Positions 1 through 7,568 of a stretch of DNA of 19,117 nucleotides are shown piece after piece; the stretch's first letter is position 1, and each line of letters starts with the position of its first letter. Source of the stretch: CAZTYW01 sp964617695 (GTDB lineage: Bacteria; Chloroflexota; Dehalococcoidia; UBA2247; RBG-13-53-26); NCBI GenBank assembly GCA_964617695.1, contig CAZTYW010000037.1, positions 1-19,117 of the forward strand, read 5' to 3'. A program made the translations under genes and the position numbers. The notes under the pieces were generated by a model that saw nothing but the letters and a program-made list of their open reading frames with translations, did not search any database and was not told where the DNA came from.

Positions 1-47
1 CGAAAGGTCGCCCCTGGCTCTCTCGGAAACCGCATCAATAACGTGCG

Positions 48-1241
48 CTACTTGCCGTAGGTCCGCTGCCACTGGTCGGTGTCCGTCATCTTGAACTCCC
101 AGCGGCAGGCAATCTCCTCCGGGTTCTGCCGCGGCGGCAGCTTCAGAGGCGTGACCTCTATCCTGGGATTGACCAGGTACCTCTCGATGACGGGCTTCTC
201 CAGCACGTGGCACATGGGGTATATCCGTTCAGGCTCGGCTTTCTCCAGGTAGTCGAGCGACCGGCACCTGGTCACGATCTCGATAACGTGGTTCTCGTCG
301 ACGATTTCATAGTCGCAGGGGAACAGCCCGATGGTGTTGTCCAGGGGCAACTGGAGTATCTTCAGGGAATCGACCACCGTGTTTAGCTGCACCCTGGCCA
401 GCTTGGCGTACCTGGGGTTCACCCGCTCGCCTACCCTGATCCAGGCACCCAGCTCGCACTGGTTGGCCACCTCAGAGCCGAGCCTGGACTTGATGGCGTC
501 GTAGTAGCCGCCATTCATGATCAGCCAGGCGTACTGGTAGCCGAACATCAGCTTTATCAGCAGCTCCTTTGACAGATTGCTGTAGGTCAGATTGGGGTAG
601 AAGGGCCCGCTCAAGTCGTTCAACTCTGGAATCGAGGTGGTCTCATCCACCACTTCCTCTTTGCTTCGCACACTGGTGCCTTCGGGGACGTCGAGCCTGT
701 ACTCCCACTGGCAGGCGATGTCGTCCGGGCCCTTGCGGGGCGGCAGCTTGGTGGCTATGACCTGGATACTGGGATTGACAATGTACTTCTTGATTATGCG
801 GGGCTCGTTCACCTGGCACATGGGCACGATTCTGTCCGGGGCCTCCTTCTCGCACCACTCCAGGTTGGGACATCTCCTGACGGTGACCACGGCGTGGTTC
901 TCGTTCTTGATGTCATACTCAACCGGGTGTATGCCGCCCATGGTGTTGTCCAGCGGCAACTGCAGCACCTTCAGAGAATCGACCACGTTGCTGAGGGCGA
1001 TATTGGCAATCCTGGCGTACCTGGGATTGCACCTCTCGGCCACCGTGTCCCACATCTCCATGTCGCACTCGAAGGCTACCTGCTCACCGGCGCTGCTCTT
1101 GATCTGGTCGAACCAGGCAGCGTCAAGCTGGAGCCAGGCCCATTGCCAGACATGGACCAGCCTGGTGAGGAAGTCCTTGGAGAAGTCCTCGAACCTCCGG
1201 TTGTGGTCAAACGGACCGCTGAGATCTTCCAACTCCGGCAT
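48..1241 (-). CDS. Tandem-duplicated DUF6125-like protein, function unknown
   Basis: This 397-residue protein is built from two copies of one domain, at residues about 2-183 and 205-388, joined by a short acidic linker. Both copies begin PELxDLSGPF and share NPRYA, VVDSLK(V/I)LQLPLDNT, a PMC motif, VNP(S/R)I and a final KLPPR...IAC(Q/R)WE. Three Cys per copy (RC, PMC, AC-W) are conserved, which could mean metal or thiol chemistry. The style resembles DUF6125 and, more remotely, the L-2-amino-thiazoline-4-carboxylate hydrolase-like family; this assignment is from memory of motifs and is tentative. No signal peptide or TM segment is seen. I chose the ATG at 1239-1241 rather than the adjacent upstream GTG because AAGGAG lies 5 nt before the ATG. 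It starts 58 bp after the KstD-like flavoprotein ends and is probably co-transcribed, so a role linked to that flavoprotein is inferred. Confidence 0.8.
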   Translation of the reverse strand: MPELEDLSGPFDHNRRFEDFSKDFLTRLVHVWQWAWLQLDAAWFDQIKSSAGEQVAFECDMEMWDTVAERCNPRYARIANIALSNVVDSLKVLQLPLDNTMGGIHPVEYDIKNENHAVVTVRRCPNLEWCEKEAPDRIVPMCQVNEPRIIKKYIVNPSIQVIATKLPPRKGPDDIACQWEYRLDVPEGTSVRSKEEVVDETTSIPELNDLSGPFYPNLTYSNLSKELLIKLMFGYQYAWLIMNGGYYDAIKSRLGSEVANQCELGAWIRVGERVNPRYAKLARVQLNTVVDSLKILQLPLDNTIGLFPCDYEIVDENHVIEIVTRCRSLDYLEKAEPERIYPMCHVLEKPVIERYLVNPRIEVTPLKLPPRQNPEEIACRWEFKMTDTDQWQRTYGK

Positions 1242-1299
1242 CACGTCTCCTTTCCGTTACTCTTGACTGGCGCCTCTAGAGTGTTGGCGGTGCGTCCTG

Positions 1300-3420
1300 T
1301 CATCCGGCCAGACTGGATATGCCCAGGACTACCAGTGCAACCAGGAAAGCAGCCAACGCGTAGACCAGCAGCACCAGCCCGCCGAAGGCTATTGTCTTTG
1401 AAAGAGTCACCGCCGGGCTATCCTGGCTCCTGCGGCGGAAATCCCTCACCCAGTAGAGGGGAGATAGCAGAGCGAACAGGATGGTAGCCCGCCCCATCAG
1501 CATGGCGAGCATCCGGTAGAAGCCGCTCGAGTCGAGGTACATGTTGGTGGAAAAACTCCCCATCAGTTTCCCCTTCATGCGCAGCCTGTCGCCCTTCTTG
1601 TCTATGCCCTCCAGCCCCAGCACGCTCGACCCGTCTTCATTCAGAATGTTTATTGTCCTGTCGGCGGCGACAGCTTCACCGGGCGCCGCCCTGGTGGACG
1701 CCGTTGCGGCACCGCCGGCCGATGGCACCGGAGTCGGGACGGCCTTCCGCTCAGCTTTCTTTGCAGGCCCAGCCCGCCGCGCCCCTGCCACCTCTGCCGC
1801 CTCCTCTTGCCCCATGCCCGCAGCGTGCCGGGCGGCAATCCAGCCGAACGTCATAGCCTTGCCTCCCACCATGCCACTGGTATAGGCGCAGCCGAAAGGC
1901 AGGGCGGCTGCCGCATTGCTGGTGGCGTACAGACCCGGAATGACCTGGCCGCGGGTGTTGATGACCTGGGCATTGCGGTTGGTCACCAGACCGCCCAGGT
2001 GACCAACGGTGCCGACGTGAATCTGCAACCCGTAGAAGGGGGGCTTCTCCAGAGGACCGAGCACAGGGTTGGGCTTATGCTTCGGCCTGAAGCCCCATCT
2101 CCTGTCATAGGCGCTCTCCCCGCGGTGGAAATCAGGATCACGCCCTTCCCTGGCAAATCCATTGAACCTCTCAAACGTCTCCTTCAGGTTTTCCGGGGGC
2201 AGTCCCAGCTTGACCGCCAGCTCCTCGACGGTGTCCCCCTTCTGGAGCCAGTCAGCCATTTCCGTCCCCCTGGGCAGCGGGCCGACCGTCATCCAGTCCC
2301 TGTAGCCCTGATCGACAATCCAGTACATGGGAATGTTGGCGAACTGCAGCCCAAGGGCGTCCTGCTCTTCAAAGGCCCGCCCTATATCGGGATAGAAGGC
2401 CTCATCACAGCAGCGCTTGCCCTCCCTGTTCACCAGGATGTTTCCGGGCTGGCCCACCCAGAACTGGAAGATGCGGTACATCGGCTCGCCGTCAATCTCT
2501 TCGCCGGGAATCCGCACCGTGGGCATCAGCAGCGACAGGTCCATCAAAGCCAAGGCGGCGCCGACCTCCATACCCATGATGTGGCCATCGCCGGAATTGC
2601 ACGGAGGTGTGATGCCGTGTATCTCCGGGACGCGCATATACCGCTTATTCATGGCAGCATTCCACTCGTAGCCGCCGGTAGCCAGCAGGACACCCTTGTT
2701 GCCCCTGACGAAGAAGTCCTTCCCCTCCCGCTCGGCCCGCACTCCAACGACCCTGCCATCCTGGGCTATTAGCTGCCTGGCGGGGGTGCTATCCAGTATG
2801 CTGATGTCCTTTTGAATGCAACCCAGCAGCAGGCCTCCGATGAGGGCCCGCCCGGCGACGTAGAACCTGGGATCGTTCGTCGGCAGAGGCACAGCGGAGT
2901 ACAGCGGAAAGGGCGACTGCCGTACTTTGCCTATGAGAGGGTGCTCCTTCTCAGCGTCGAGGAGCAACTGCGCCATGGGCAGCGGGTCGGGGGCCAGCAG
3001 CCGGCCACCCTTGCTGCCTCCGGGAAGCTCGTCGCGGTAGTCCGGAAGGTTGATGGCAGGCACCATCTTCAGTGGCGTGATTGCCTCCACATCGCGCAAC
3101 ATCTCCGGTGCCGTGTCCAGATAAGCAGCCAGCATGTCCTCATCGTGGCGGCCCATGCTGGTGTACCTTATGTGCTCCAGGGCAGCCTGGCGCGAGTCCT
3201 CGACTCCCTCCTCCAGCATGTGGTGGTTGCACGGAATCCAGATGACGCCGCCGGAAAACGCCGTCCCACCCCCCAATGTGGCCGACTTCTCCAGGACCAC
3301 CGTGCTGAGGCCGAGGTCGTGCGCCTTGCAGGCGGCAGTGAGCCCGCCGCAGCTGGAACCCACGACCAGCAGGTCAACCTCCAAGTCCCATTTATCAGGC
3401 ATCCTTGACTGATCAATCAT
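1300..3420 (-). CDS. KstD/fumarate-reductase-family FAD flavoprotein with fused C-terminal membrane anchor
   Basis: The protein has 706 residues. Residues about 1-535 form an FAD-dependent dehydrogenase/reductase of the 3-ketosteroid-delta-1-dehydrogenase type. An N-terminal dinucleotide fold (LLVVGSSCGG, then VVLEK) is followed by GGGTAFSGGVIWIP, PDYRDELPGG (the KstD region that holds a catalytic Tyr), LLATGGYEWN, GTVGHLGGLVTN and PGLYATSNAAAA, then AYTSGMVGGKAMTFG near the C-terminal FAD site. KstD enzymes usually show YPGxG where this protein has YTSGM, so strict delta-1-dehydrogenation should not be assumed. Residues about 536-588 are an Ala/Pro/Lys-rich linker. A short domain containing KKGDRLRMKGKLMG follows, then two hydrophobic segments at about 637-658 and 677-702. 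Typical family members end soon after the FAD domain. The ATG at 3418-3420 is preferred over the GTG at 3429 because GGAGG lies 8 nt upstream of it. The likely role is C=C oxidation or reduction of a cyclic ketone or enone at the membrane; the substrate is unknown. Confidence 0.88.
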   Translation of the reverse strand: MIDQSRMPDKWDLEVDLLVVGSSCGGLTAACKAHDLGLSTVVLEKSATLGGGTAFSGGVIWIPCNHHMLEEGVEDSRQAALEHIRYTSMGRHDEDMLAAYLDTAPEMLRDVEAITPLKMVPAINLPDYRDELPGGSKGGRLLAPDPLPMAQLLLDAEKEHPLIGKVRQSPFPLYSAVPLPTNDPRFYVAGRALIGGLLLGCIQKDISILDSTPARQLIAQDGRVVGVRAEREGKDFFVRGNKGVLLATGGYEWNAAMNKRYMRVPEIHGITPPCNSGDGHIMGMEVGAALALMDLSLLMPTVRIPGEEIDGEPMYRIFQFWVGQPGNILVNREGKRCCDEAFYPDIGRAFEEQDALGLQFANIPMYWIVDQGYRDWMTVGPLPRGTEMADWLQKGDTVEELAVKLGLPPENLKETFERFNGFAREGRDPDFHRGESAYDRRWGFRPKHKPNPVLGPLEKPPFYGLQIHVGTVGHLGGLVTNRNAQVINTRGQVIPGLYATSNAAAALPFGCAYTSGMVGGKAMTFGWIAARHAAGMGQEEAAEVAGARRAGPAKKAERKAVPTPVPSAGGAATASTRAAPGEAVAADRTINILNEDGSSVLGLEGIDKKGDRLRMKGKLMGSFSTNMYLDSSGFYRMLAMLMGRATILFALLSPLYWVRDFRRRSQDSPAVTLSKTIAFGGLVLLVYALAAFLVALVVLGISSLAG

Positions 3421-3521
3421 GGTTAGCACCTCCGCCCCGCATGGTCAGGGGTGACACGGACACGGGACCGGCCGCATCGACTTGTCTCGAACAACGGCGC
3501 CGGCCAAACGGCCTTTCTAGT

Positions 3522-3551
3522 AGTATAGACAGGCGGAGAAGCCTTTTACAA
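3522..3551 (-). promoter_or_regulatory. Sigma70-like promoter for the KstD-like gene
   Basis: Read on the minus strand, TTGTAA (3551-3546) and TATACT (3527-3522) are separated by 18 bp. The -10 matches consensus at 5 of 6 bases, the -35 at 4 of 6. It lies in the 147-bp space between OYE-A and the flavoprotein start, so that gene and the DUF6125-like gene can be expressed apart from the OYE genes. Predicted by eye only. Confidence 0.4.
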
Positions 3552-3567
3552 CAAACCGAACCCGGGC

Positions 3568-5279
3568 TCATACTCTGGCCGCCAGCCTCGCCGCCTGATA
3601 CGCCACCTCAGCGGCATCACGGGGACGGACACAGTCGCCGACCAGGTAGACCTCCGGCACTGTACCCTCCAGTTCTGCGGCCAACCCGTTCACCGGCTGC
3701 ATGCCGACTGACAGGACAACCGTGTCGGCCGCAATTGAGAAGACCTGTCCACCCAAAGCGAAGACCACCGCCGTGCTGGTGATCTCCAGGACACTCGCAT
3801 CCAGGTAGAGCGGTACCCGCAACTCAACCAGCTTTCTTGCCAGGCCTCTGAAGGTCGTTCTCTCCAGCCTGATGCCGTCCTCTCCGAGCCCTGCCCTGGT
3901 GACCAGGCTCACCTCCCTGCCCTGCTCCGCCAGCCGTATGGCTACCTCCATGCCGATGAAGCGCCCTCCCACTACCACCACCTTGCCCTTCACCTCAGCG
4001 TGGCCCGCTATGACGTCGTGCCCCTGGACTACATGCTGGGCCATCCCGCCAGGCACGTCCAACCCCACAGGAACAGCACCGGTAGCCACCACTACCACGT
4101 CAGGCTTCTCCTCAAGCACCTTCTCCCTGGTGACCTCCACCCCCAGCACCACCGGAATGCCGTGGCTGTCCAGCGACCTCTTGAGGTAGTCCGTCAGAGA
4201 AGCGTACCCCTCCTTGCCGGGAAAGGCACAGGCTATGTTCCACTGCCCACCGAGCTCGTGCTCTTTCTCATATAGCCATACCCGGTGACCCCGCTCGGCC
4301 AGGTAGATGGCCGTCTCCATGCCGGCCAGACCTCCGCCAACGACCATCACTTTCTTCGGCGGGGCCGCGGGTGGGAGGGGGTACCTGGCCTCTCTGTAGA
4401 GGAACGGGTTGACTGAACAAGGACCCGGCCCAACCTCAGGGTCCGTCTTGACGCAGTTGTTGCAGTATATGCAGCGGCGAACATCTTCGGGCCTGCCCTG
4501 GCGGAGCTTGGTGGGCAGCTCCGGGTCGACCAGAAGCGGACGGCCGGTGGCAATGAAGTCCGCCTTGCCGTCGCTCAGTATCTGGTCTGCCAGCTCGGCC
4601 TCGATCTTGCCGGCAGCTATGACAGGCACCATGAGTGCCCTTTTCACCTGCTCGACGAGCGGCACCAGGGGCCCGTCGGGGAAAAGGTAGGAAGGTATGG
4701 TGACGGCGGTCCAGTACTCCAGCCCTCCGGTCACGCTGATGGCGTCTGCTCCGGCCGATTCCAGGATGATCGCCTGCTGAATGGCTTCGTCGATGGTGAC
4801 TCCGCCCTCAATGTCATCGGTGGCATTCATCCGTACCAGTATGGGGAACCCGCGGCCCACCTCCGCCCTCATCCCCTCCACAATCCTGCGGGCGAAGCGG
4901 GCCCTGTTTTCCACGCTACCCCCGTACCGGTCCGTGCGGCGATTGATGGCAGGCGACAGGAAGCTGCCGACCAGGCACCCGTGGCAAGCATGCAACTCGA
5001 CCGCGTCGGCCCCCGCCTGTTTGACTCTGCCTGCCGCCCTGGAGAAGTCCTCCACCCAGCGGTCGATGTCAGCCCCGTCCGCCTCCCGGTAGGGCATGTC
5101 GTTCACCAAGAGGGGCGTCATCGACGGCACCATGACGTGCGTACCTTCGGGAACGAACCCCGCAAACAGGTAGAGCATGCCGACATGCATCAACTGAATG
5201 CAGACCTTCGAACCCGATTCGTGCACAGCGTCCACCAGCTTTGTCAGGTCGGGAATGTAGCTATCATCGAATATGTTCA
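3568..5279 (-). CDS. OYE-A: FMN/[4Fe-4S]/FAD enoate reductase-like protein (FadH/TMADH/BaiCD type), 5' end missing in gap
   Basis: The visible part has an N-terminal FMN TIM barrel, a four-Cys cluster motif and two dinucleotide folds, the layout of 2,4-dienoyl-CoA reductase FadH, trimethylamine dehydrogenase and BaiCD/BaiH. Barrel hallmarks are ELHACHGCLVGSFLSP and RRTDRYGGSVENRARF. The cluster motif is CIYCNNC plus a fourth Cys 11 residues on; CX2CX2C spacing is closer to trimethylamine dehydrogenase than to FadH. VMVVGGGLAGMETA and VVVVGGRFIGMEVA mark the FAD and NAD(P) folds. The proton-donor Tyr of OYE enzymes (HxxN/HxY) is Cys here. By comparison with OYE-B, about the first 75 residues are lost in the N gap; the apparent ORF continuation across the gap is an artefact. 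The gene shares near-identical nucleotide tracts with OYE-B. Expected reaction: NAD(P)H-linked reduction of an activated C=C bond; substrate unknown. Confidence 0.87.
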
Positions 5280-5379
5280 NNNNNNNNNNNNNNNNNNNNN
5301 NNNNNNNNNNNNNNNNNNNNNNNNNNNNNNNNNNNNNNNNNNNNNNNNNNNNNNNNNNNNNNNNNNNNNNNNNNNNNNN
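5280..5379. other. Assembly gap (100 N)
   Basis: Exactly 100 N interrupt the 5' part of OYE-A. This is a placeholder length. OYE-B predicts that about 75 codons plus any spacer are missing from OYE-A, so the true gap is probably at least about 225 bp. It falls between two near-identical paralogs, where assemblers often fail. Confidence 0.98.
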
Positions 5380-5428
5380 AATCAGGACTGCCCCTGGCTG
5401 ACGATCCACGTTTGTGCCGCCAGGCGGC

Positions 5429-7366
5429 TCATATGCTGGCAGCCAGCCTCGCCGCCTGATACGACACCGTAGACGCATCCTGCGGCTTGACGCGGTCGCC
5501 AACCGTGTAGACCTCGGGGACGAGCCCCTGAAGCTCCTGGGCCAGCCTGTTCACCGCCCTCATGCCGACGGACAGCACCACCGTGTCAGCCGGTATGAAG
5601 TAGACCTGGTCTTTCAGAGGCACAACAACATGGCTGTCAGTGATCTCCAGAACGGGCGTGTTGAGGAACAGGGGAACACCCAGCTCGACCAGCCTGTCGG
5701 CCAGGGTCTTGAAACTGAGTTGCTCCAGCTTGATCCCGTCCTCTCCCAGCCCTGCTTTGGTGACCAGGCTCACCTCCCTGCCCTGCTCCGCCAGCCATAT
5801 GGCCACCTCCATACCGATGAAGCGCCCTCCAACCACCACCACCTTGCCCTTCACCTCGGCCTTGCCCGCTATGACGTCGTGCCCCTGGACTACATGCCGG
5901 GCCATCCCGCCAGGCACGTCCAACCCCACAGGAACAGCACCGGTAGCCACCACTACCACGTCAGGCTTCTCCTCAAGCACCTTCTCCCTGGTGACCTCCA
6001 CCCCCAGCACCACCGGAATGCCGTGGCTGTCCAGCGACCTCTTCAGGTAGTCCGTCAGGGAAGCGTACCCCTCCTTGCCGGGAAAGGCACAGGCTATGTT
6101 CCATTGCCCGCCCAGCTCGTGCTCCCTCTCATATAGCCATACCCGGTGGCCCCGCTCGGCCAGATAGATGGCCGTCTCCATGCCGGCCAGACCACCCCCG
6201 ATGACCATGACCCTCTTCGGAGTCGCCGCCGGTTTGAAAGGGTATTTGGCCTCCCTGGAGACAAACGGGTTTACCGAACAGGACATTGGCCCGGCGTCAG
6301 GGTCCGTGGCAGACTTGAGACAGTTGTTGCAGTATATGCACTTCCTGACCTCCTCCAGGCGACCCTGGCGGAGCTTGTTGGGCAGCTCCGGGTCGGCCAG
6401 AAGCGGACGGGCCATGGCGACGAAGTCCGCCCTGCCTTCCTCTATTACCCGGTCTGCCAACTCCGGATTGATCTTGCCGGCAGCTACGACAGGCACTTTC
6501 ACCGCCTTCTTGACCTGCTCTGCCAGTGGCACCATGGGGCCGTCAGGGTAGGGATAGCTGGGTATGCTCAAGGTGGACCAGAACTCCAGCCCCCCGGACA
6601 CGCTGATGGCATCGACACCCGCCGATTCCAGGATGATTGCCTGCTGGACTGCTTCATCGATGGTGACGCCGCCTTCAACGTCATCGTCGGCGTTCATTCT
6701 AACGATTATGGGGAACTCCGGCCCCAGCTTCCGCCTCATGGCCTCGACAATGCTGCGGGCAAAGCGGGCCCTGTTTTCCACGCTACCCCCGTACCGGTCC
6801 GTGCGGCGATTGATGGCAGGCGACAGGAAGCTGCCGACCAGGCACCCATGGCAGGCATGCAGCTCGACCGCGTCGGCACCCGCGTCCCTGGCCCGCCTCG
6901 ACGCCTCGGCAAAATCCTCGACATAGCGGTCGATATCCTCTCCTGTAAGCTCCCGATAGGGCATATCGGGTCTCAGCCACGGCATCATTGACGGCACCTC
7001 GATCGCCATATCGCCGGGGACAAAGCCCGAATACAGGAACAGCAACCCTATGTTCATCAACTGGATGCAGATCTTCGAGCCCTCCTGGTGGACGGCGTCC
7101 ACCAGCTTTCTCCAGTCGGCGATCCAACTGTCGTCGCATATGGTCATGGTGAAGCGGAGGCTGGCACCGGCGCTGACCGAAGCGAACTGGGGTATGATGA
7201 GCCCCACACCACCCCTGGCCCGCGCCCGGTAGTAGTCAAGCAGCCTCTGGGTCACCCTTCCGTCCGCGTCCGCCAACTGGGTGCCCATAGCCGGCATTAT
7301 GAGCCGGTTGTCGAGGCGGAGCGTGCCAATGTTACCCGGTCGAAACAGGGCGGAGAGAGGACTCAT
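5429..7366 (-). CDS. OYE-B: FMN/[4Fe-4S]/FAD enoate reductase-like protein (FadH/TMADH/BaiCD type)
   Basis: This complete 645-residue protein matches the usual length of the FadH/BaiCD family. It starts with LFRPGNIGTLRLDNRLIMPA, the FMN-barrel signature. Residues about 1-335 are the barrel with ELHACHGCLVGSFLSP (H170, H173, C175). The [4Fe-4S] ligands are C343, C346, C349 and C363. Residues about 384-645 hold FAD and NAD(P) folds, with GGGLAG at 390-395 and VVVVGGRFIGMEVA further on, and the C-terminal VGD...A..VSYQAARLAA segment. Tyr at the OYE proton-donor position is replaced by C175. Known members pass electrons from NAD(P)H through FAD and the cluster to FMN to reduce conjugated C=C bonds. 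The ATG is preceded by GAAGGAG at about 4 nt. It is the first gene downstream of the histidine kinase and has its own promoter-like site. The enzyme class is sure, the substrate is not. Confidence 0.93.
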   Translation of the reverse strand: MSPLSALFRPGNIGTLRLDNRLIMPAMGTQLADADGRVTQRLLDYYRARARGGVGLIIPQFASVSAGASLRFTMTICDDSWIADWRKLVDAVHQEGSKICIQLMNIGLLFLYSGFVPGDMAIEVPSMMPWLRPDMPYRELTGEDIDRYVEDFAEASRRARDAGADAVELHACHGCLVGSFLSPAINRRTDRYGGSVENRARFARSIVEAMRRKLGPEFPIIVRMNADDDVEGGVTIDEAVQQAIILESAGVDAISVSGGLEFWSTLSIPSYPYPDGPMVPLAEQVKKAVKVPVVAAGKINPELADRVIEEGRADFVAMARPLLADPELPNKLRQGRLEEVRKCIYCNNCLKSATDPDAGPMSCSVNPFVSREAKYPFKPAATPKRVMVIGGGLAGMETAIYLAERGHRVWLYEREHELGGQWNIACAFPGKEGYASLTDYLKRSLDSHGIPVVLGVEVTREKVLEEKPDVVVVATGAVPVGLDVPGGMARHVVQGHDVIAGKAEVKGKVVVVGGRFIGMEVAIWLAEQGREVSLVTKAGLGEDGIKLEQLSFKTLADRLVELGVPLFLNTPVLEITDSHVVVPLKDQVYFIPADTVVLSVGMRAVNRLAQELQGLVPEVYTVGDRVKPQDASTVSYQAARLAASI

Positions 7367-7452
7367 GCGGCTCCTTCGGGCGGATTGGGCTGGGGAAGCC
7401 GGCGGCGACGGAGTTGATCCAAGGACATGTTGGCTGCCAATCGCTTGGCCGT

Positions 7453-7481
7453 ATTCTAAGGCTTTTGATCAGCGCCATCAA
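7453..7481 (-). promoter_or_regulatory. Sigma70-like promoter for OYE-B
   Basis: On the minus strand TTGATG (7481-7476) and TAGAAT (7458-7453) are 17 bp apart, about 87 bp before the OYE-B ATG. It lies downstream of the kinase's hairpin, so OYE-B is probably not simply co-transcribed with the kinase. Predicted by eye. Confidence 0.45.
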
Positions 7482-7506
7482 CTTGAGAGCAGAGGCATCA
7501 CACAAA

Positions 7507-7537
7507 GTGGGTGCCAGGTACTCGGCCTGGCACCCAC
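7507..7537 (-). terminator. Perfect 12-bp hairpin after the histidine kinase gene
   Basis: GTGGGTGCCAGG (7507-7518) and CCTGGCACCCAC (7526-7537) are perfect inverted copies around a 7-nt loop. The hairpin lies 31 bp past the kinase stop, where a terminator is expected. No real T-run follows on the minus strand (only TTTGTG), so it may instead be a dispersed REP-like palindrome or an mRNA-stabilising structure. Confidence 0.5.
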
Positions 7538-7568
7538 ACCTTTCAACAAGTATATAGGCTCGTCTTGC

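Noticed and set aside
637..1266. Long plus-strand ORFs opposite the duplicated DUF6125-like gene
   Set aside because: They are antisense shadows of a coding region with clear internal repeat homology, and they have no family motifs of their own.
1807..2772. 321-codon plus-strand ORF opposite the KstD-like gene
   Set aside because: Opposite-strand open frame caused by high GC; composition and content are not protein-like, and the minus-strand frame has unmistakable flavoprotein motifs.
5380..5502. Continuation of the OYE-A frame beyond the N gap to an ATG at 5502
   Set aside because: The frame through N is arbitrary, the residues do not match the family N-terminus, and the region overlaps the 3' end of OYE-B.
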